Below, in pieces: positions 16,455 through 25,016 of a stretch of 64,000 nucleotides of DNA. The translations under genes were made by a program, and so were the position numbers. This stretch comes from UBA6055 sp965203755. GTDB lineage: Bacteria; Chloroflexota; Anaerolineae; Aggregatilineales; Phototrophicaceae. How positions within the stretch are numbered: the stretch's first letter is position 1; every line of letters starts with the position of its first letter. The stretch lies in contig OZ241910.1 of NCBI GenBank assembly GCA_965203755.1, positions 1,550,001-1,614,000 of the forward strand, read 5' to 3'. The notes under the pieces are model-generated. The model did not search any database and was not told the DNA's origin. It saw only the letters and a list, made by a program, of their open reading frames with translations.

Positions 16455-17558
16455 ATGCGCGTCTTCATGCTCTCCAAAGCCTGCATTGTCGGCATCTATC
16501 AGCGCAAACTTGAAGCCATCGCGCGGCAGGGAGTGACGCTGACGGCGCTGGCGCCGCCCTCATGGAAAGACGAACGCGGCGAGCAAGCCCTTGAGCGCAG
16601 CCATACCGAAGGCTATCGCCTGCGGGTGATTCCGATTCGCTTCAATGGCAATTATCATCTGCATCATTATCCCACTTTGGGCGCGCAGCTGCGGCCGGCG
16701 CGGCCGGACATCGTTCACATCGACGAAGAGCCCTATAATCTGGCGACCTGGCAGGCGCTTTATCAGGCGCGGCGTCTGAATGCCAAAACCCTGTTTTTTA
16801 GCTGGCAGAACATCAAGCGCAGTTATCCGCCGCCTTTCAGCTGGGGGGAAGCATGGGTCTTTCGCCAGGTCGATTATGCGCTGGCGGGGACGGAAGATGC
16901 CGCCGAGGTAATCCGCGCCAAAGGCTACAAGGGACCGATGGCGGTGATTCCGCAGTTTGGCGCCGACGGCGGCTTGTTCCAGCCGGCGAGTCCGCGGCGG
17001 CGGCGTCCGTTTACGATTGGATTTGTCGGGCGGATCGTGCCGCAAAAAGGGATCGACATCCTGCTGCGGGCGGCCACGCGGCTTCAGGGCGATTGGCGGC
17101 TGCGGCTGGTCGGCGGCGGGCCGGCGCGCCATGACATGGAATCGCGGGTTCAGTCGCTGGGCATTCGGGACAAGGTTGAGTTTTTGGGACAGTTGCCATC
17201 ACCGGCGCTGCCGGCCGAATATCACCGCATGGATGCGCTGGTTTTGCCTTCGCTGACAGCTTCCAACTGGAAAGAGCAGTTTGGGCGGGCGCTGGTCGAG
17301 GCGATGGCAAGCGGCGTGCCAGTGATTGGCAGTGACAGCGGCGCGATTCCAGGCGTGATCGGGACGGCGGGCTTGATTGTGCCAGAGGGGGATGTCGACC
17401 GCTTGACGCAGGCGATGCAAAGGCTGATGAACCAGCCGCAGCTGCGCGAAACATTGGCGCGGCGCGGCCGAAAGCGATTTCTGGCGCATTTCACGCATGA
17501 GCGGATTGCCAAAGCCACAGTCGAAGTCTATCGGACGATGCTGGCCGGTCAAGAATGA
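16455..17558 (+). CDS. glycosyltransferase family 4
   Basis: A 367-residue GT-B glycosyltransferase. The N-terminal acceptor domain begins MRVFMLSKACIVGIYQRKLE and includes PDIVHIDEEPYNLATWQAL. The C-terminal donor-binding domain shows IGFVGRIVPQKGIDILLRA, LRLVGGGP, KVEFLGQLP and a late EQFGRALVEAMASGVPVIGS with SGAIPGVIG. The K-E-Q-F-G-R-A-L-V-E-A pattern resembles transferases of surface polysaccharide clusters. Donor and acceptor are unknown. Its 3' end overlaps the convergent recO gene by ten bases. No other polysaccharide gene is adjacent, unlike the pair at 10331-12909. Confidence 0.9.
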   Translation: MRVFMLSKACIVGIYQRKLEAIARQGVTLTALAPPSWKDERGEQALERSHTEGYRLRVIPIRFNGNYHLHHYPTLGAQLRPARPDIVHIDEEPYNLATWQALYQARRLNAKTLFFSWQNIKRSYPPPFSWGEAWVFRQVDYALAGTEDAAEVIRAKGYKGPMAVIPQFGADGGLFQPASPRRRRPFTIGFVGRIVPQKGIDILLRAATRLQGDWRLRLVGGGPARHDMESRVQSLGIRDKVEFLGQLPSPALPAEYHRMDALVLPSLTASNWKEQFGRALVEAMASGVPVIGSDSGAIPGVIGTAGLIVPEGDVDRLTQAMQRLMNQPQLRETLARRGRKRFLAHFTHERIAKATVEVYRTMLAGQE

Positions 17559-18349
17559 TGGACAGGTGAAAACTGGCGCAGGCGGCGGATAAAGTCGATG
17601 CTTTGCAGCCTGCTTTCCAGCAGATGTGAAATATAGCCCAGCATGATTCGTTCAGCTTGGGCGTGCTGCTGCGGGGTGACGCGCAGGCTTTGCACCCGTT
17701 CATAATGTTGGGCGTTCCGCAGCAGATGACGCAGCAGTTTTAAGGTGTGAAAATCCAGCGAGACCAACGGCGAGCCGATATGGGCGGCCGCCGATTGACT
17801 GACGACCCCACCTTCGTCGCTGCTGAAGAATTGGTCTTCAGGCCGCAGCGGCTGACGCGTGGCCACGCATTCCATAAGCTCGGGGCGGAAGCCGGTCAAA
17901 TCCAGCAGATGCAGTTCATAAAAGCGGGCCGCCAAACGCGGGTCAGCGGCCTCGGCGATGCGCCGCAGGCTGTGATGAAGCAGGGCAAAAAGTTCGGCTT
18001 GGGCGACATCCTCGTCGGCGGTGAAGCGGTCCAGCAGTTCGGCGACATAATTGGCATAGGCGGCGCGTTTAAGGTCTTGGCGCAGGCCAAGATAGGGATC
18101 AATTAGTTCGGCTTGGACCAGAATATCGAGACTGCGCCCTTTGTGGATCAGGACGTCGCTGCGGGCAAAGAGTTCAATGTGTCCGCCGACTTTGGATTTG
18201 GGCTTGCGGGCGCCTTTGGCAACCGCGCTGATCTTGCCGTAATCAGGCGTGAAGAGCTTAAGCAGACGGTCGGATTCGCCAAAATCGCGGCGGCTTAAAA
18301 CAATCGCCTGTGTGCGGAACTGACGGGGCGTGGTAAATATAGAGGACAT
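17549..18349 (-). CDS. recO: DNA repair protein RecO
   Basis: A 266-residue RecO, which with RecR loads RecA onto SSB-coated single-stranded DNA. The N-terminal OB fold contains RTQAIVLSRRDFGESDRLL and LFTPDYGKISAVAKGARKPK; the helical C-terminal domain begins near YANYVAELLDRF. The family's Cys4 zinc site appears degenerate: only one Cys remains, in LMECVATRQPL, where many RecO proteins have C-x-x-C and a second pair. Start ATG 18349 follows GGGGAGTGGGAAA; the longer frame to 18385 has a hydrophobic leader untypical of the family. It converges on and overlaps the glycosyltransferase. Confidence 0.93.
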   Translation of the reverse strand: MSSIFTTPRQFRTQAIVLSRRDFGESDRLLKLFTPDYGKISAVAKGARKPKSKVGGHIELFARSDVLIHKGRSLDILVQAELIDPYLGLRQDLKRAAYANYVAELLDRFTADEDVAQAELFALLHHSLRRIAEAADPRLAARFYELHLLDLTGFRPELMECVATRQPLRPEDQFFSSDEGGVVSQSAAAHIGSPLVSLDFHTLKLLRHLLRNAQHYERVQSLRVTPQQHAQAERIMLGYISHLLESRLQSIDFIRRLRQFSPVHHS

Positions 18350-18424
18350 TTTCCCACTCCCCAATAATAGCAAGACGAGCAACAAGTCCGCTTTGCTTAG
18401 ATCAATTACTGCGCCGATTTTCGA

Positions 18425-19795
18425 TTAGGGCGCGGCGTATTCAATCGAGCCAATATCACAGCCGACGCCTTGCGGTCTGGCGGTGCCGATTTGGTCGGTT
18501 TCCGGGCAGTAACCATCATCAGCGGCGTCAATGGCTGGACTGCCGGCCAAGAGCGGGAAATAAGCTGGCGAGCCATCTTCGGGTACAACAAGTTCGCCCA
18601 GCTTGGGATCGCCGCTGAGGTCCGACGAACAGGAGCCATCCTGAATGAAATTGCTGATATTATGTCTTAGCCTGCCATCAGAGTAACAGGCGTTTCGGCC
18701 GCGGCCAGCGATGATACTGTTGATGATACGCAGCTTTCCGTCTTCTCCGTTGAAGATCGCACCGCCCTTGTCAGCCGAGTTGCCGCTGAATGTGCTGTTG
18801 ATGATGCTTAGCTTGTCCGCGTTCTCAATCGCGCCGCCCCGTGAAACATAAAAGTTGTTGCCCCTGTCAGCCGAATTGCCGCTGAAAGTGCTGTTGGTGA
18901 TGCTTAGATCTCCCCAGTTCTCAATCGCGCCGCCACCGAATTCATCCGAGTTGCCGATGAAAGTGCTGTCGCTGATACTTAACTCTCCCGTGTTGCTGAT
19001 CGCGCCGCCACCGAATTTAGCCGAGTTGCGACTGAAAGTGCTGTTGACAATGCTTAGCTCTCCCCAGTAGTTGCTGATCGCGCCGCCATCGTCTGAAGCC
19101 GAGTTGCCGCTGAAGGCGCTGTCGCTGATGCTTAGCTTGCCATTGTTGTAGATCGCGCCGCCATCGTCAGCTGAGTTATTGCTGAAAGTGCTGTTGTTGA
19201 TGCTTAGCTTGCCATTAGAGTCGTATATTGCGCCACCATCCTCGTCAGCCAAGTTGCGACTAAAAGTGCTGTCGCTGATGCTTAGCTTGTCATTGTTGTA
19301 GATCGCACCGCCAAAGTATTCAGCCAGGTTGTCACTGAAAATGCTGTCGCTGACGGTAAGCGTCCCCTGCCAGTTGACAATCACGCCGCCGATGGGATTG
19401 GCGGTGGCATTTTTAAGACTTCTATCGGCGTTGGTGATGAGGTCGCCTTCAACATACCCATTAGTCATCGTCAAATCCTTGATGGTCAGCGTGCCGCCGT
19501 CGTTGTAAAAAATCCGATAGCGATTATTGCCGCTGATGGTATAGCCATTCCCCTCAATAGTAATCTTGGAGGTAATGGCGGGAAGCTCGGCTCTAAGCGT
19601 AATATCTTGACTTAGGATAATCGTATCGGCGCCGCGGCCGGCTGGACAATCGCCTTCGGCGCGGTCATTGTTGGCGGCGATGATGGCATCCGCCAGCGAA
19701 CAGCTTGAGCTTAGCGTAATATCAGCGGCGTAGACTGGCGACACCAATAGAAACACAGTCAATATGGCTGTAAAGAGCAGGATCAATTTTTTCAT
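18425..19795 (-). CDS. secreted Pmp-like repeat protein with choice-of-anchor Q type C-terminus
   Basis: A 456-residue secreted protein. A signal peptide (MKKLILLFTAILTVFLLV to VYA) precedes a region with S-L-A-D-A-I-x-A-A-N-N, typical at the start of chlamydial polymorphic membrane protein (Pmp) type repeats. About nine imperfect units of roughly 24-27 residues follow, each containing SxFSGNSAD, GGAIYN and LSI motifs. This is the GGAI/FxxN pattern of right-handed beta-helices. The C-terminus LLAGSPAIDAADDGYCPETD resembles choice-of-anchor Q domains. Such proteins are thought to act in adhesion or surface binding. GGGAGAATCC precedes the ATG at 19795. It lacks the long homopolymer present in the second Pmp-like gene at 22940-24304. 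Confidence 0.88.
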   Translation of the reverse strand: MKKLILLFTAILTVFLLVSPVYAADITLSSSCSLADAIIAANNDRAEGDCPAGRGADTIILSQDITLRAELPAITSKITIEGNGYTISGNNRYRIFYNDGGTLTIKDLTMTNGYVEGDLITNADRSLKNATANPIGGVIVNWQGTLTVSDSIFSDNLAEYFGGAIYNNDKLSISDSTFSRNLADEDGGAIYDSNGKLSINNSTFSNNSADDGGAIYNNGKLSISDSAFSGNSASDDGGAISNYWGELSIVNSTFSRNSAKFGGGAISNTGELSISDSTFIGNSDEFGGGAIENWGDLSITNSTFSGNSADRGNNFYVSRGGAIENADKLSIINSTFSGNSADKGGAIFNGEDGKLRIINSIIAGRGRNACYSDGRLRHNISNFIQDGSCSSDLSGDPKLGELVVPEDGSPAYFPLLAGSPAIDAADDGYCPETDQIGTARPQGVGCDIGSIEYAAP

Positions 19796-19821
19796 GCTGG
19801 ATTCTCCCTTGACGGGTAGAC

Positions 19822-19850
19822 TTGGACATGGAGCATTCTTATAGTATAAT
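19822..19850 (+). promoter_or_regulatory. predicted sigma70-type promoter toward the DUF3800 gene
   Basis: TTGGAC (19822-19827), 17-base spacer, exact TATAAT (19845-19850). It points rightward and would give a leader of about 150 bases before the TTG start at 20008. Confidence 0.5.
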
Positions 19851-20007
19851 ACCTTTACAATTATCATGGCATATTGAATTTCCTAGCGCAAGGATTGTCC
19901 CCGAAAGCGCGAAAGTAGAAAAATCTTCTTAAAATTATTACACGGGTTTTTGAGACAGTTGAATAGTGCTTAGTTATCATAACCTGGTTATTGGAGGAGG
20001 TGTTCTG

Positions 20008-20826
20008 TTGAAGTTTTGCTATTTGGATGAGTCAGGAAAAGGTCAAGATACTGTTTTTATCATGGTAGGAGTTGTCGTTGATGCGATAAGAATGCACCGA
20101 ACTAAAAAAGAATACAGCGATCTATTCAGCAAAATCGGAGATCATACTAAGATCTCTATTGCTGAAATTCATGCAAAAGATTTAATATCCGGTAACAAGG
20201 CATGGCGCGGTGTAGACCCTAAAACGAGAGTCAATGATGTTACTGAAATTCTTGACTGGTTTGCTAGACGAAGACATAAAATTACATTTGCGGCGGTTGA
20301 TAAGAAACGTTTTCGTAGCATGCCGGACGATGATGAACGAAAACAAGCTCTTAAAGATACGTGGATCGCGGCTGCATTTCATATTGCACTCTCTTTGCAA
20401 AAAGATCATCAGAAAGAACAAAAGAACAAAGGTAATACCTTGTTAATTTTCGACAAGGGTAGAGAACCCGACAAATTGATTGATCTACTAACTGAACCCC
20501 CAAGTTGGTCGGATACTTACTATAATCGGCAAAAGAAAAAAGACCGTCTTGATCAAATCATAGATGTCCCGTTCTATGCCGACTCACATCATGTTCCTTT
20601 GATACAAATCGCAGACCTCATTTGTTATATTCTGCGCGGTTACTCTCAACTCAAAGATTATGACAAGGATGAAAAGTACGAAGGTGAGATAGCGCGTTAT
20701 GAAGGATGGGTGGAGAAAATCAAAAAATGCTGTATAGATAAAAGACACCGATATAAGAAGATATCTGCTTGCGACACATCGAATTTTTTTACAGAACTTG
20801 CACCGCCCAGCTTGCGGGAACTATGA
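20008..20826 (+). CDS. DUF3800 domain protein
   Basis: A 272-residue protein beginning LLKFCYLDESGKGQDTVF; the F-x-Y-x-D-E-S-G start is the hallmark of DUF3800. Other typical parts are EIHAKDLISG, LLIFDKGREPDK and a late PLIQIADLICYILRGY, whose acidic residues suggest an RNase H-like metal-dependent nuclease fold (inference). Family function is unproven; members are often found among phage-defence and mobile genes. I chose TTG 20008 because GGAGG at 19996-20000 lies seven bases before it; a GTG at 19966 opens the same frame without a ribosome binding site. The gene and its flanks are clearly more AT-rich than neighbouring genes, suggesting recent transfer. Confidence 0.82.
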   Translation: MKFCYLDESGKGQDTVFIMVGVVVDAIRMHRTKKEYSDLFSKIGDHTKISIAEIHAKDLISGNKAWRGVDPKTRVNDVTEILDWFARRRHKITFAAVDKKRFRSMPDDDERKQALKDTWIAAAFHIALSLQKDHQKEQKNKGNTLLIFDKGREPDKLIDLLTEPPSWSDTYYNRQKKKDRLDQIIDVPFYADSHHVPLIQIADLICYILRGYSQLKDYDKDEKYEGEIARYEGWVEKIKKCCIDKRHRYKKISACDTSNFFTELAPPSLREL

Positions 20827-20869
20827 ATTATTACTTGATGAACCTAATAAACGACCAAAGGAACACAGC

Positions 20870-22306
20870 ATGACCGACAAAAGCGAGCATGAGAAACCGC
20901 AGCAAGAGGAAATCAAAGACGAGCCGCCAATCATCACTTCGCATCATCTCAAGCTGAATGGTAAAACGCTGTCTTATACAGCCACGGCCGGCAAAATGCC
21001 GCTCAAAAATGAAAAAGACGAGCTTGCCGCCCAAATTTTCTACATCGCCTATACCCTTGACGCCGATGATGACGGCGGCGAACGACCGCTGATTTTTGTG
21101 TTTAACGGCGGGCCAGGGTCGGCATCCATCTGGCTGCATCTGGGGGCTTTGGGGCCCAAGCGCGTCGATATGGGCGCCGAAGGATTTATGCCGCCGCCGC
21201 CCTATCGGCTGCTGGATAACCCCTATACCTGGCTTGACCTTGGCGACCTCGTGTTTATTGACCCGGTTGGCACCGGCTATTCGCGCGCCAGCGACCCCGA
21301 AGACAATCAGAAGTATTGGGGGCTGGATGAGGACCTGGAAGCCGTTGGCGAATTTATCCGTCTGTACCTGTCGCGCAATGAACGTTGGACCTCGCCTTTA
21401 TATCTGGCTGGCGAAAGCTATGGCACGACCCGCGCCGCCGGTTTGGCTGGACATCTGATTGACCGCGGCATTGCCTTTAATGGCATCATGCTGCTTTCGA
21501 CGGTGATGAATTTCCAGACCCTGCGCTTTACCAAAGCGAATGATTTGCCTTACGCGCTCTACCTGCCCAGCTATTGCGCGGCGGCGCATTATCACAGCCG
21601 GCTTGATGATGAACTGCAAAGCCGCGGCTTGCGTCAACTGCTGCATGAGGTCGCCGATTGGGCGGAGACAAGCTATACACTCGCTTTGGCGAAGGGAGAC
21701 CGGCTGGACGATGATGAAAGGGATGCGGTTGCCGAGCAGCTGGCGCGTTATACCGGCCTGTCGAAGCGCTTTATTCTTGGGGCTGACCTGCGGATTAACA
21801 TCATGAGCTTTTGCAAGGAACTCTTTCGGGATGACAAACGGGCGGTCGGACGCTTGGATTCGCGCTTTGTCGGCATTATGGCATCGGCCGAAGGGCAGTC
21901 CTTTGACTTTGACCCGTCCATGCACGCCATTGTGCCGCCCTATAATGCCGTTTTCAACCAGTATGTGCGCCAGGAATTGGCTTACAAAACTGACCTCAAC
22001 TATGAAATCTTGAGCTTTAAGGTCAATCAAAACTGGAAATATGAGGGCGGCAAATTCCCGGATACCAGCGAAGGCCTGCGGGCCGCCTTTGCCAAGAACC
22101 CCTATATGAAAGTGTTTGTGGCGCAAGGCTATTATGACCTGGCGACCCCTTTCCAGGCGGCTTATTATTCACTGGATCACATGGGGCTGGACAAGAGCCT
22201 GCGCGGCAGCATCACCATTGCCGAATATGAAGCCGGCCACATGATGTATCTGCATCTGGCTTCACTGGCGAAGCTGAAAGCCGATGTCGCCGCCTTTATG
22301 GCATAA
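20870..22306 (+). CDS. serine carboxypeptidase-like protein (peptidase S10)
   Basis: A 478-residue alpha/beta-hydrolase peptidase of family S10. Key parts are IFVFNGGPGSASIWLHLG (oxyanion region), DPVGTGYSRA, the nucleophile in LAGESYGTTRAAG, the Asp in VFVAQGYYDLATPF and the His in YEAGHMMYLH. No signal peptide is visible with the start at 20870, so it may be cytoplasmic, unlike vacuolar or secreted relatives; bacterial S10 members of unknown substrate are common. AAAGGAA precedes the ATG by seven bases. It follows the DUF3800 gene by 43 bases but differs strongly in composition. Its end overlaps the convergent DinB-family gene by eleven bases. Confidence 0.9.
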   Translation: MTDKSEHEKPQQEEIKDEPPIITSHHLKLNGKTLSYTATAGKMPLKNEKDELAAQIFYIAYTLDADDDGGERPLIFVFNGGPGSASIWLHLGALGPKRVDMGAEGFMPPPPYRLLDNPYTWLDLGDLVFIDPVGTGYSRASDPEDNQKYWGLDEDLEAVGEFIRLYLSRNERWTSPLYLAGESYGTTRAAGLAGHLIDRGIAFNGIMLLSTVMNFQTLRFTKANDLPYALYLPSYCAAAHYHSRLDDELQSRGLRQLLHEVADWAETSYTLALAKGDRLDDDERDAVAEQLARYTGLSKRFILGADLRINIMSFCKELFRDDKRAVGRLDSRFVGIMASAEGQSFDFDPSMHAIVPPYNAVFNQYVRQELAYKTDLNYEILSFKVNQNWKYEGGKFPDTSEGLRAAFAKNPYMKVFVAQGYYDLATPFQAAYYSLDHMGLDKSLRGSITIAEYEAGHMMYLHLASLAKLKADVAAFMA

Positions 22307-22772
22307 GGTCCAGCACACCCTGAATCTGCTGTAGATGAGCGATGCCGTGCCCGGCATAAACGCGGGCTAAGTCTTCAAGGGAAGCCGGCGGCCGGCCAGT
22401 GTCCGGCGCGAAGACACCGCTTTTGCCCCATTCATCCTCGCTTAGGTTCTCCAGCAGGATCGCCCAGCGGGCATGCAAGCCTTCCAGAATTTTCAGCGAA
22501 TGTTCAATATCGGCATCTTTGGCGTCGGGATATTGGGCGATGGCATCGACGTCGTAAGATCTGAAGTGAAACTCCGGGCTGGTCAAAATGAGCTTGTAAC
22601 GGCGGATGCAGACCATGTGAGTGTCTGCCAGGTGATGGATATTCTGGGCAATCGTCCATTCGCCAGGGTGATAGGGCGTTGTCAGCTCTTCGGCGGACAA
22701 GCCACTGACTTTTTGCCGCAGTTGGCTCGGCAGTTTGCGGATGGCATCGATCCAATCGGCGCGCGTGTTCAT
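22296..22772 (-). CDS. DinB/YfiT family metal-dependent protein
   Basis: A four-helix DinB-superfamily protein of about 158 residues. The metal-ligand histidines are recognisable in EWTIAQNIHHLADTHMV and in a late YAGHGIAHLQQIQGV; the helix start LRQKVSGLSAEELTTPYHPG is typical. Members act as thiol-dependent transferases or metal-binding proteins induced by stress; the reaction here is unknown. Three consecutive ATG codons (22778, 22775, 22772) begin the frame directly after GAGAGAGG. The third has the best spacing and is used. It is convergent with the S10 peptidase gene. Confidence 0.85.
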   Translation of the reverse strand: MNTRADWIDAIRKLPSQLRQKVSGLSAEELTTPYHPGEWTIAQNIHHLADTHMVCIRRYKLILTSPEFHFRSYDVDAIAQYPDAKDADIEHSLKILEGLHARWAILLENLSEDEWGKSGVFAPDTGRPPASLEDLARVYAGHGIAHLQQIQGVLDLMP

Positions 22773-22864
22773 CATCATCCTCTCTCGGTGAACATTTTAT
22801 CGTGCCAAACAGTATAGCGGCTGTTTGGCGTTTCAGGAAGGCCGGGCTGTCATTTCAGATAATT

Positions 22865-22952
22865 GGCGCACAGCCACAATATCAATATGGCCGCCTTGAT
22901 GATTCAAGACAGCCATAGATTCACCGCTTTTTGACCGGCCTAGCCGGGCGGC
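22865..22952. repeat. 88-bp dispersed repeat, copy 1
   Basis: Matches 29928-30014 with three substitutions and one single-base gap. It contains an imperfect hairpin (TATGGC...CTTG loop CAAG...GCCATA) and a second small stem (CCGGC-CTA-GCCGG). The right end overlaps the last codons and TAG stop of the gene at 22940-24304. Confidence 0.85.
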
Positions 22953-24304
22953 ATCAGCACAATCGATCCCGGCGTTTCAATCGCGCCGCAGGTCATGCCG
23001 TTGACGACGGTCGATGCCAAGGGCGCGATGGCGCGCGGCATAGTGCGCGCATCCAAGAACAGCAGATTGCCCGCCTGCGGGAAGCAAACCTCGACGCCCT
23101 GCTCGACATAGCCCCAGATATCGACGGCGTCAATGAAGCCGCCGTCCACGATGGCCTGTACGCCGATGCCGCCGCCGCCAAGCCGCTGACATTGGACGCC
23201 GCTCGCCAGCCCGTAAGTGGCATGGACAACAATGCCGGTCGCCTGGTTCAGGTCGATGCAGGTCGTGGCCAGCGGCCGCGCCGTGGGCGATGGCCGCGGG
23301 GTTGCTGTTTTCTTGGACTTCTTTTTCGGGAATTGCGGGAATACGAAACCTGCCGCCGGACAGAGGCCGGTTCTGCTGTCGGTGACTGTCCCGGCGCCAC
23401 CAGAGCCGATCAACGCCGCGGCGTCGATTGCCGCTGTGCTGCCGTCTGCCCGGACATTGCTATCGAAAGTCATGCAGCCATTGAGTGTGACCGAGGTTCC
23501 ACCCCCTATGGATCCGATCACGGCAGTATAGGAGTCGCTGTTTTGGTTGCCGCGGAAGATGCCGTTGGTGATGGTCACCGTGGCGCCGGAGAAGGCGGTA
23601 ATAGCGCTCGCGCTTGCCGTGCCGGTGCTTGTCTGGATGTTGTTCAGGAACTGCACATTCCGAAGATTGGCTCGTGCGCCGCCGTTGGTGCCGTTAACCC
23701 ATAGCGTCGATCTGACCCCAGCGGCTCGAGTGTTTCTGAAGATGAGGTTTTGGCCGTTAAGAGTTACTCCAGTGGCTAAGCTAATGGGTGGGAAGTTCGC
23801 GGTACCGCTGTCGCGAAAGGCGATATTGTTCAGATTGAGGACGGTGTTTGCGCCGGCTGCATAGATGAGACTGGTATGAGGCGGTCCGCTGATGGTGTGT
23901 CCGTTGCCGTTGATGGTGAATCTTCCCGATGTAAAACTCAGAATGGCAGTCGGAAACACGCCTGACCATCGGTCATAATTGCAGTCGGCGGTCATGTTGA
24001 AGGTGGTGATGTTGGATGCCGAAGTGAACTGCGCCCAAGCCGCTGGCAGGCCGCAGTCCGCCAGCATGGTTGGATTGGCCACCTGCGTCGGCGCGACTGG
24101 CGTTGCGGTTGCGCTTTGGCTTTGAACCGGCAGGGCGAGGATGCAGAACAGGAATACACAAAGCAGCAGAGTTTTCTTTACCGCGCGGCGAGCCTCAAGA
24201 AAATTCGGGGGGGGGGGGGGGGGCGAATTAACAGGCGCCGCCGGCCCCCGCTTGGGCTGGCATTTTTCTATATTCATCACGGCCTTATTATTCAAGATGT
24301 TCAT
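22940..24304 (-). CDS. secreted Pmp-like surface protein with poly-C tract before the signal peptide
   Basis: A 454-residue secreted protein. The start at 24304 (GGAG upstream) gives an unusual N-terminus: about 27 polar residues, then six prolines encoded by a run of 17 C on the coding strand, then the real signal peptide (VKKTLLLCVFLFCILALPVQ). The mature part opens with a Thr/Ala/Pro stretch. It has beta-helix-like segments (FTINGNGHTISG, NTVLNLNNIAF, VTITNGIFRGN), a basic linker KKKSKKTATPRPSPTARP, and a Cys-containing C-terminal domain ending GAIETPGSIVLMPPG. An internal ATG at 24277 also precedes the tract. At 17 bases the frame is open; any change not divisible by three would abolish the protein before export. 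Adhesion or surface display is inferred. Confidence 0.82.
   Translation of the reverse strand: MNILNNKAVMNIEKCQPKRGPAAPVNSPPPPPPNFLEARRAVKKTLLLCVFLFCILALPVQSQSATATPVAPTQVANPTMLADCGLPAAWAQFTSASNITTFNMTADCNYDRWSGVFPTAILSFTSGRFTINGNGHTISGPPHTSLIYAAGANTVLNLNNIAFRDSGTANFPPISLATGVTLNGQNLIFRNTRAAGVRSTLWVNGTNGGARANLRNVQFLNNIQTSTGTASASAITAFSGATVTITNGIFRGNQNSDSYTAVIGSIGGGTSVTLNGCMTFDSNVRADGSTAAIDAAALIGSGGAGTVTDSRTGLCPAAGFVFPQFPKKKSKKTATPRPSPTARPLATTCIDLNQATGIVVHATYGLASGVQCQRLGGGGIGVQAIVDGGFIDAVDIWGYVEQGVEVCFPQAGNLLFLDARTMPRAIAPLASTVVNGMTCGAIETPGSIVLMPPG
24207..24223. repeat. 17-base poly-G/poly-C tract near the 5' end of a surface-protein gene
   Basis: Seventeen consecutive G on the plus strand (C on the coding strand), encoding six prolines between the start codon and the signal peptide of the gene at 22940-24304. 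The length 17 is in frame. Confidence 0.95.
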
Positions 24305-24338
24305 TTCATCACACTCCAATTTTATCTAAAACTTCCCA

Positions 24339-24368
24339 AGTATATGCTCTGAAATCCGATTTTGTCAA
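24339..24368 (-). promoter_or_regulatory. predicted sigma70-type promoter of the Pmp-like gene
   Basis: Minus strand TTGACA (24368-24363), 18-base spacer, TATACT (24344-24339), about 35 bases before the ATG at 24304. Confidence 0.65.
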
Positions 24369-24620
24369 GGATTTTTTGAATTTTCAAGGTAATCGCGCCA
24401 AATCGGTGGCAATAGACCTGCCGTTTTTGGCAATAGATGGCAGCACGTGGCGGTCCAGGGCGCGAAAAGCGCTGGATACCGCGCAATGACGACAATTCAA
24501 GGTGAAGCCGAATGCCCTGAATGAACCGCTTTGACCCATAAAAACCCTTTCTGACTGGATAAACCGCATCGGCTGCGTCAGTAATCTGAAATGCGCCCTT
24601 TGGATTCCGCGCCGTCCAGG
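24369..24620. other. intergenic stretch without a recognisable gene
   Basis: About 250 bases between the promoter of the Pmp-like gene and the end of the next membrane-protein gene. The only open frame (24384-24569, minus) has no ribosome binding site or familiar motif. A short direct repeat, GGCAATAGA, occurs twice near 24402-24437. Nothing else is supported. Confidence 0.5.
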
Positions 24621-25016
24621 TTAAACCTGATGGATGTCCCCGTCTTCATCATTCTTGCGCTTGTGCTTGGGCTTTTCATCATCGCGATGTCCGGCGCGCG
24701 GCCAAGAGCGGCCGCCGAAGAGCATATACAAGCCGACGCCGACCAAAATCAGCGGCAGCCATCGCCAAAGCGCGCCCGAAATGCTGCCAATCAGCCCGGG
24801 GATGCTAAAGACCAAAGCGATGCCAATCAGCCAAAAGATGCCGCTGACGTTTTTCAAACATTGACCGCCAGCCAGGCTGCGCCCCAAAATAGAGGCGGCA
24901 ATGACCGCGATGATGCCCGGCCACCACCAGCCGGTCAGGAACAGCAGCCCCAGTCCGATAAAAAATACGCCATTTCCAATTTGCGCCGCTTTGCCGTTTC
25001 TTTCATCAATACCCAT
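24621..25016 (-). CDS. small membrane protein, LiaF/DUF5668-like helices
   Basis: A 131-residue membrane protein with about four closely spaced hydrophobic segments (GNGVFFIGLGLLFLTGWWWP, GIFWLIGIALVFSIPGLIG, LPLILVGVGLYMLFGGRSW). The C-terminal tail is charged and rich in Lys, Asp and His. The G-x-x-x-I-G-x-G-L-L-F-L-T-G-W pattern is common in small membrane proteins near envelope-stress genes, but I cannot assign a function. The start at 25016 leaves a short polar N-terminus; the longer frame to 25118 would overlap the preceding gene's end. The ribosome binding site is weak. Confidence 0.65.
   Translation of the reverse strand: MGIDERNGKAAQIGNGVFFIGLGLLFLTGWWWPGIIAVIAASILGRSLAGGQCLKNVSGIFWLIGIALVFSIPGLIGSISGALWRWLPLILVGVGLYMLFGGRSWPRAGHRDDEKPKHKRKNDEDGDIHQV

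Noticed and set aside
18425..19795. Repeated segments about 75 bp apart resembling an array
   Set aside because: They encode the GGAI/FSGNSA protein repeats of a Pmp-like protein in one open frame.
24384..24569. 61-residue minus-strand frame
   Set aside because: No ribosome binding site, no familiar sequence pattern and no support from context.
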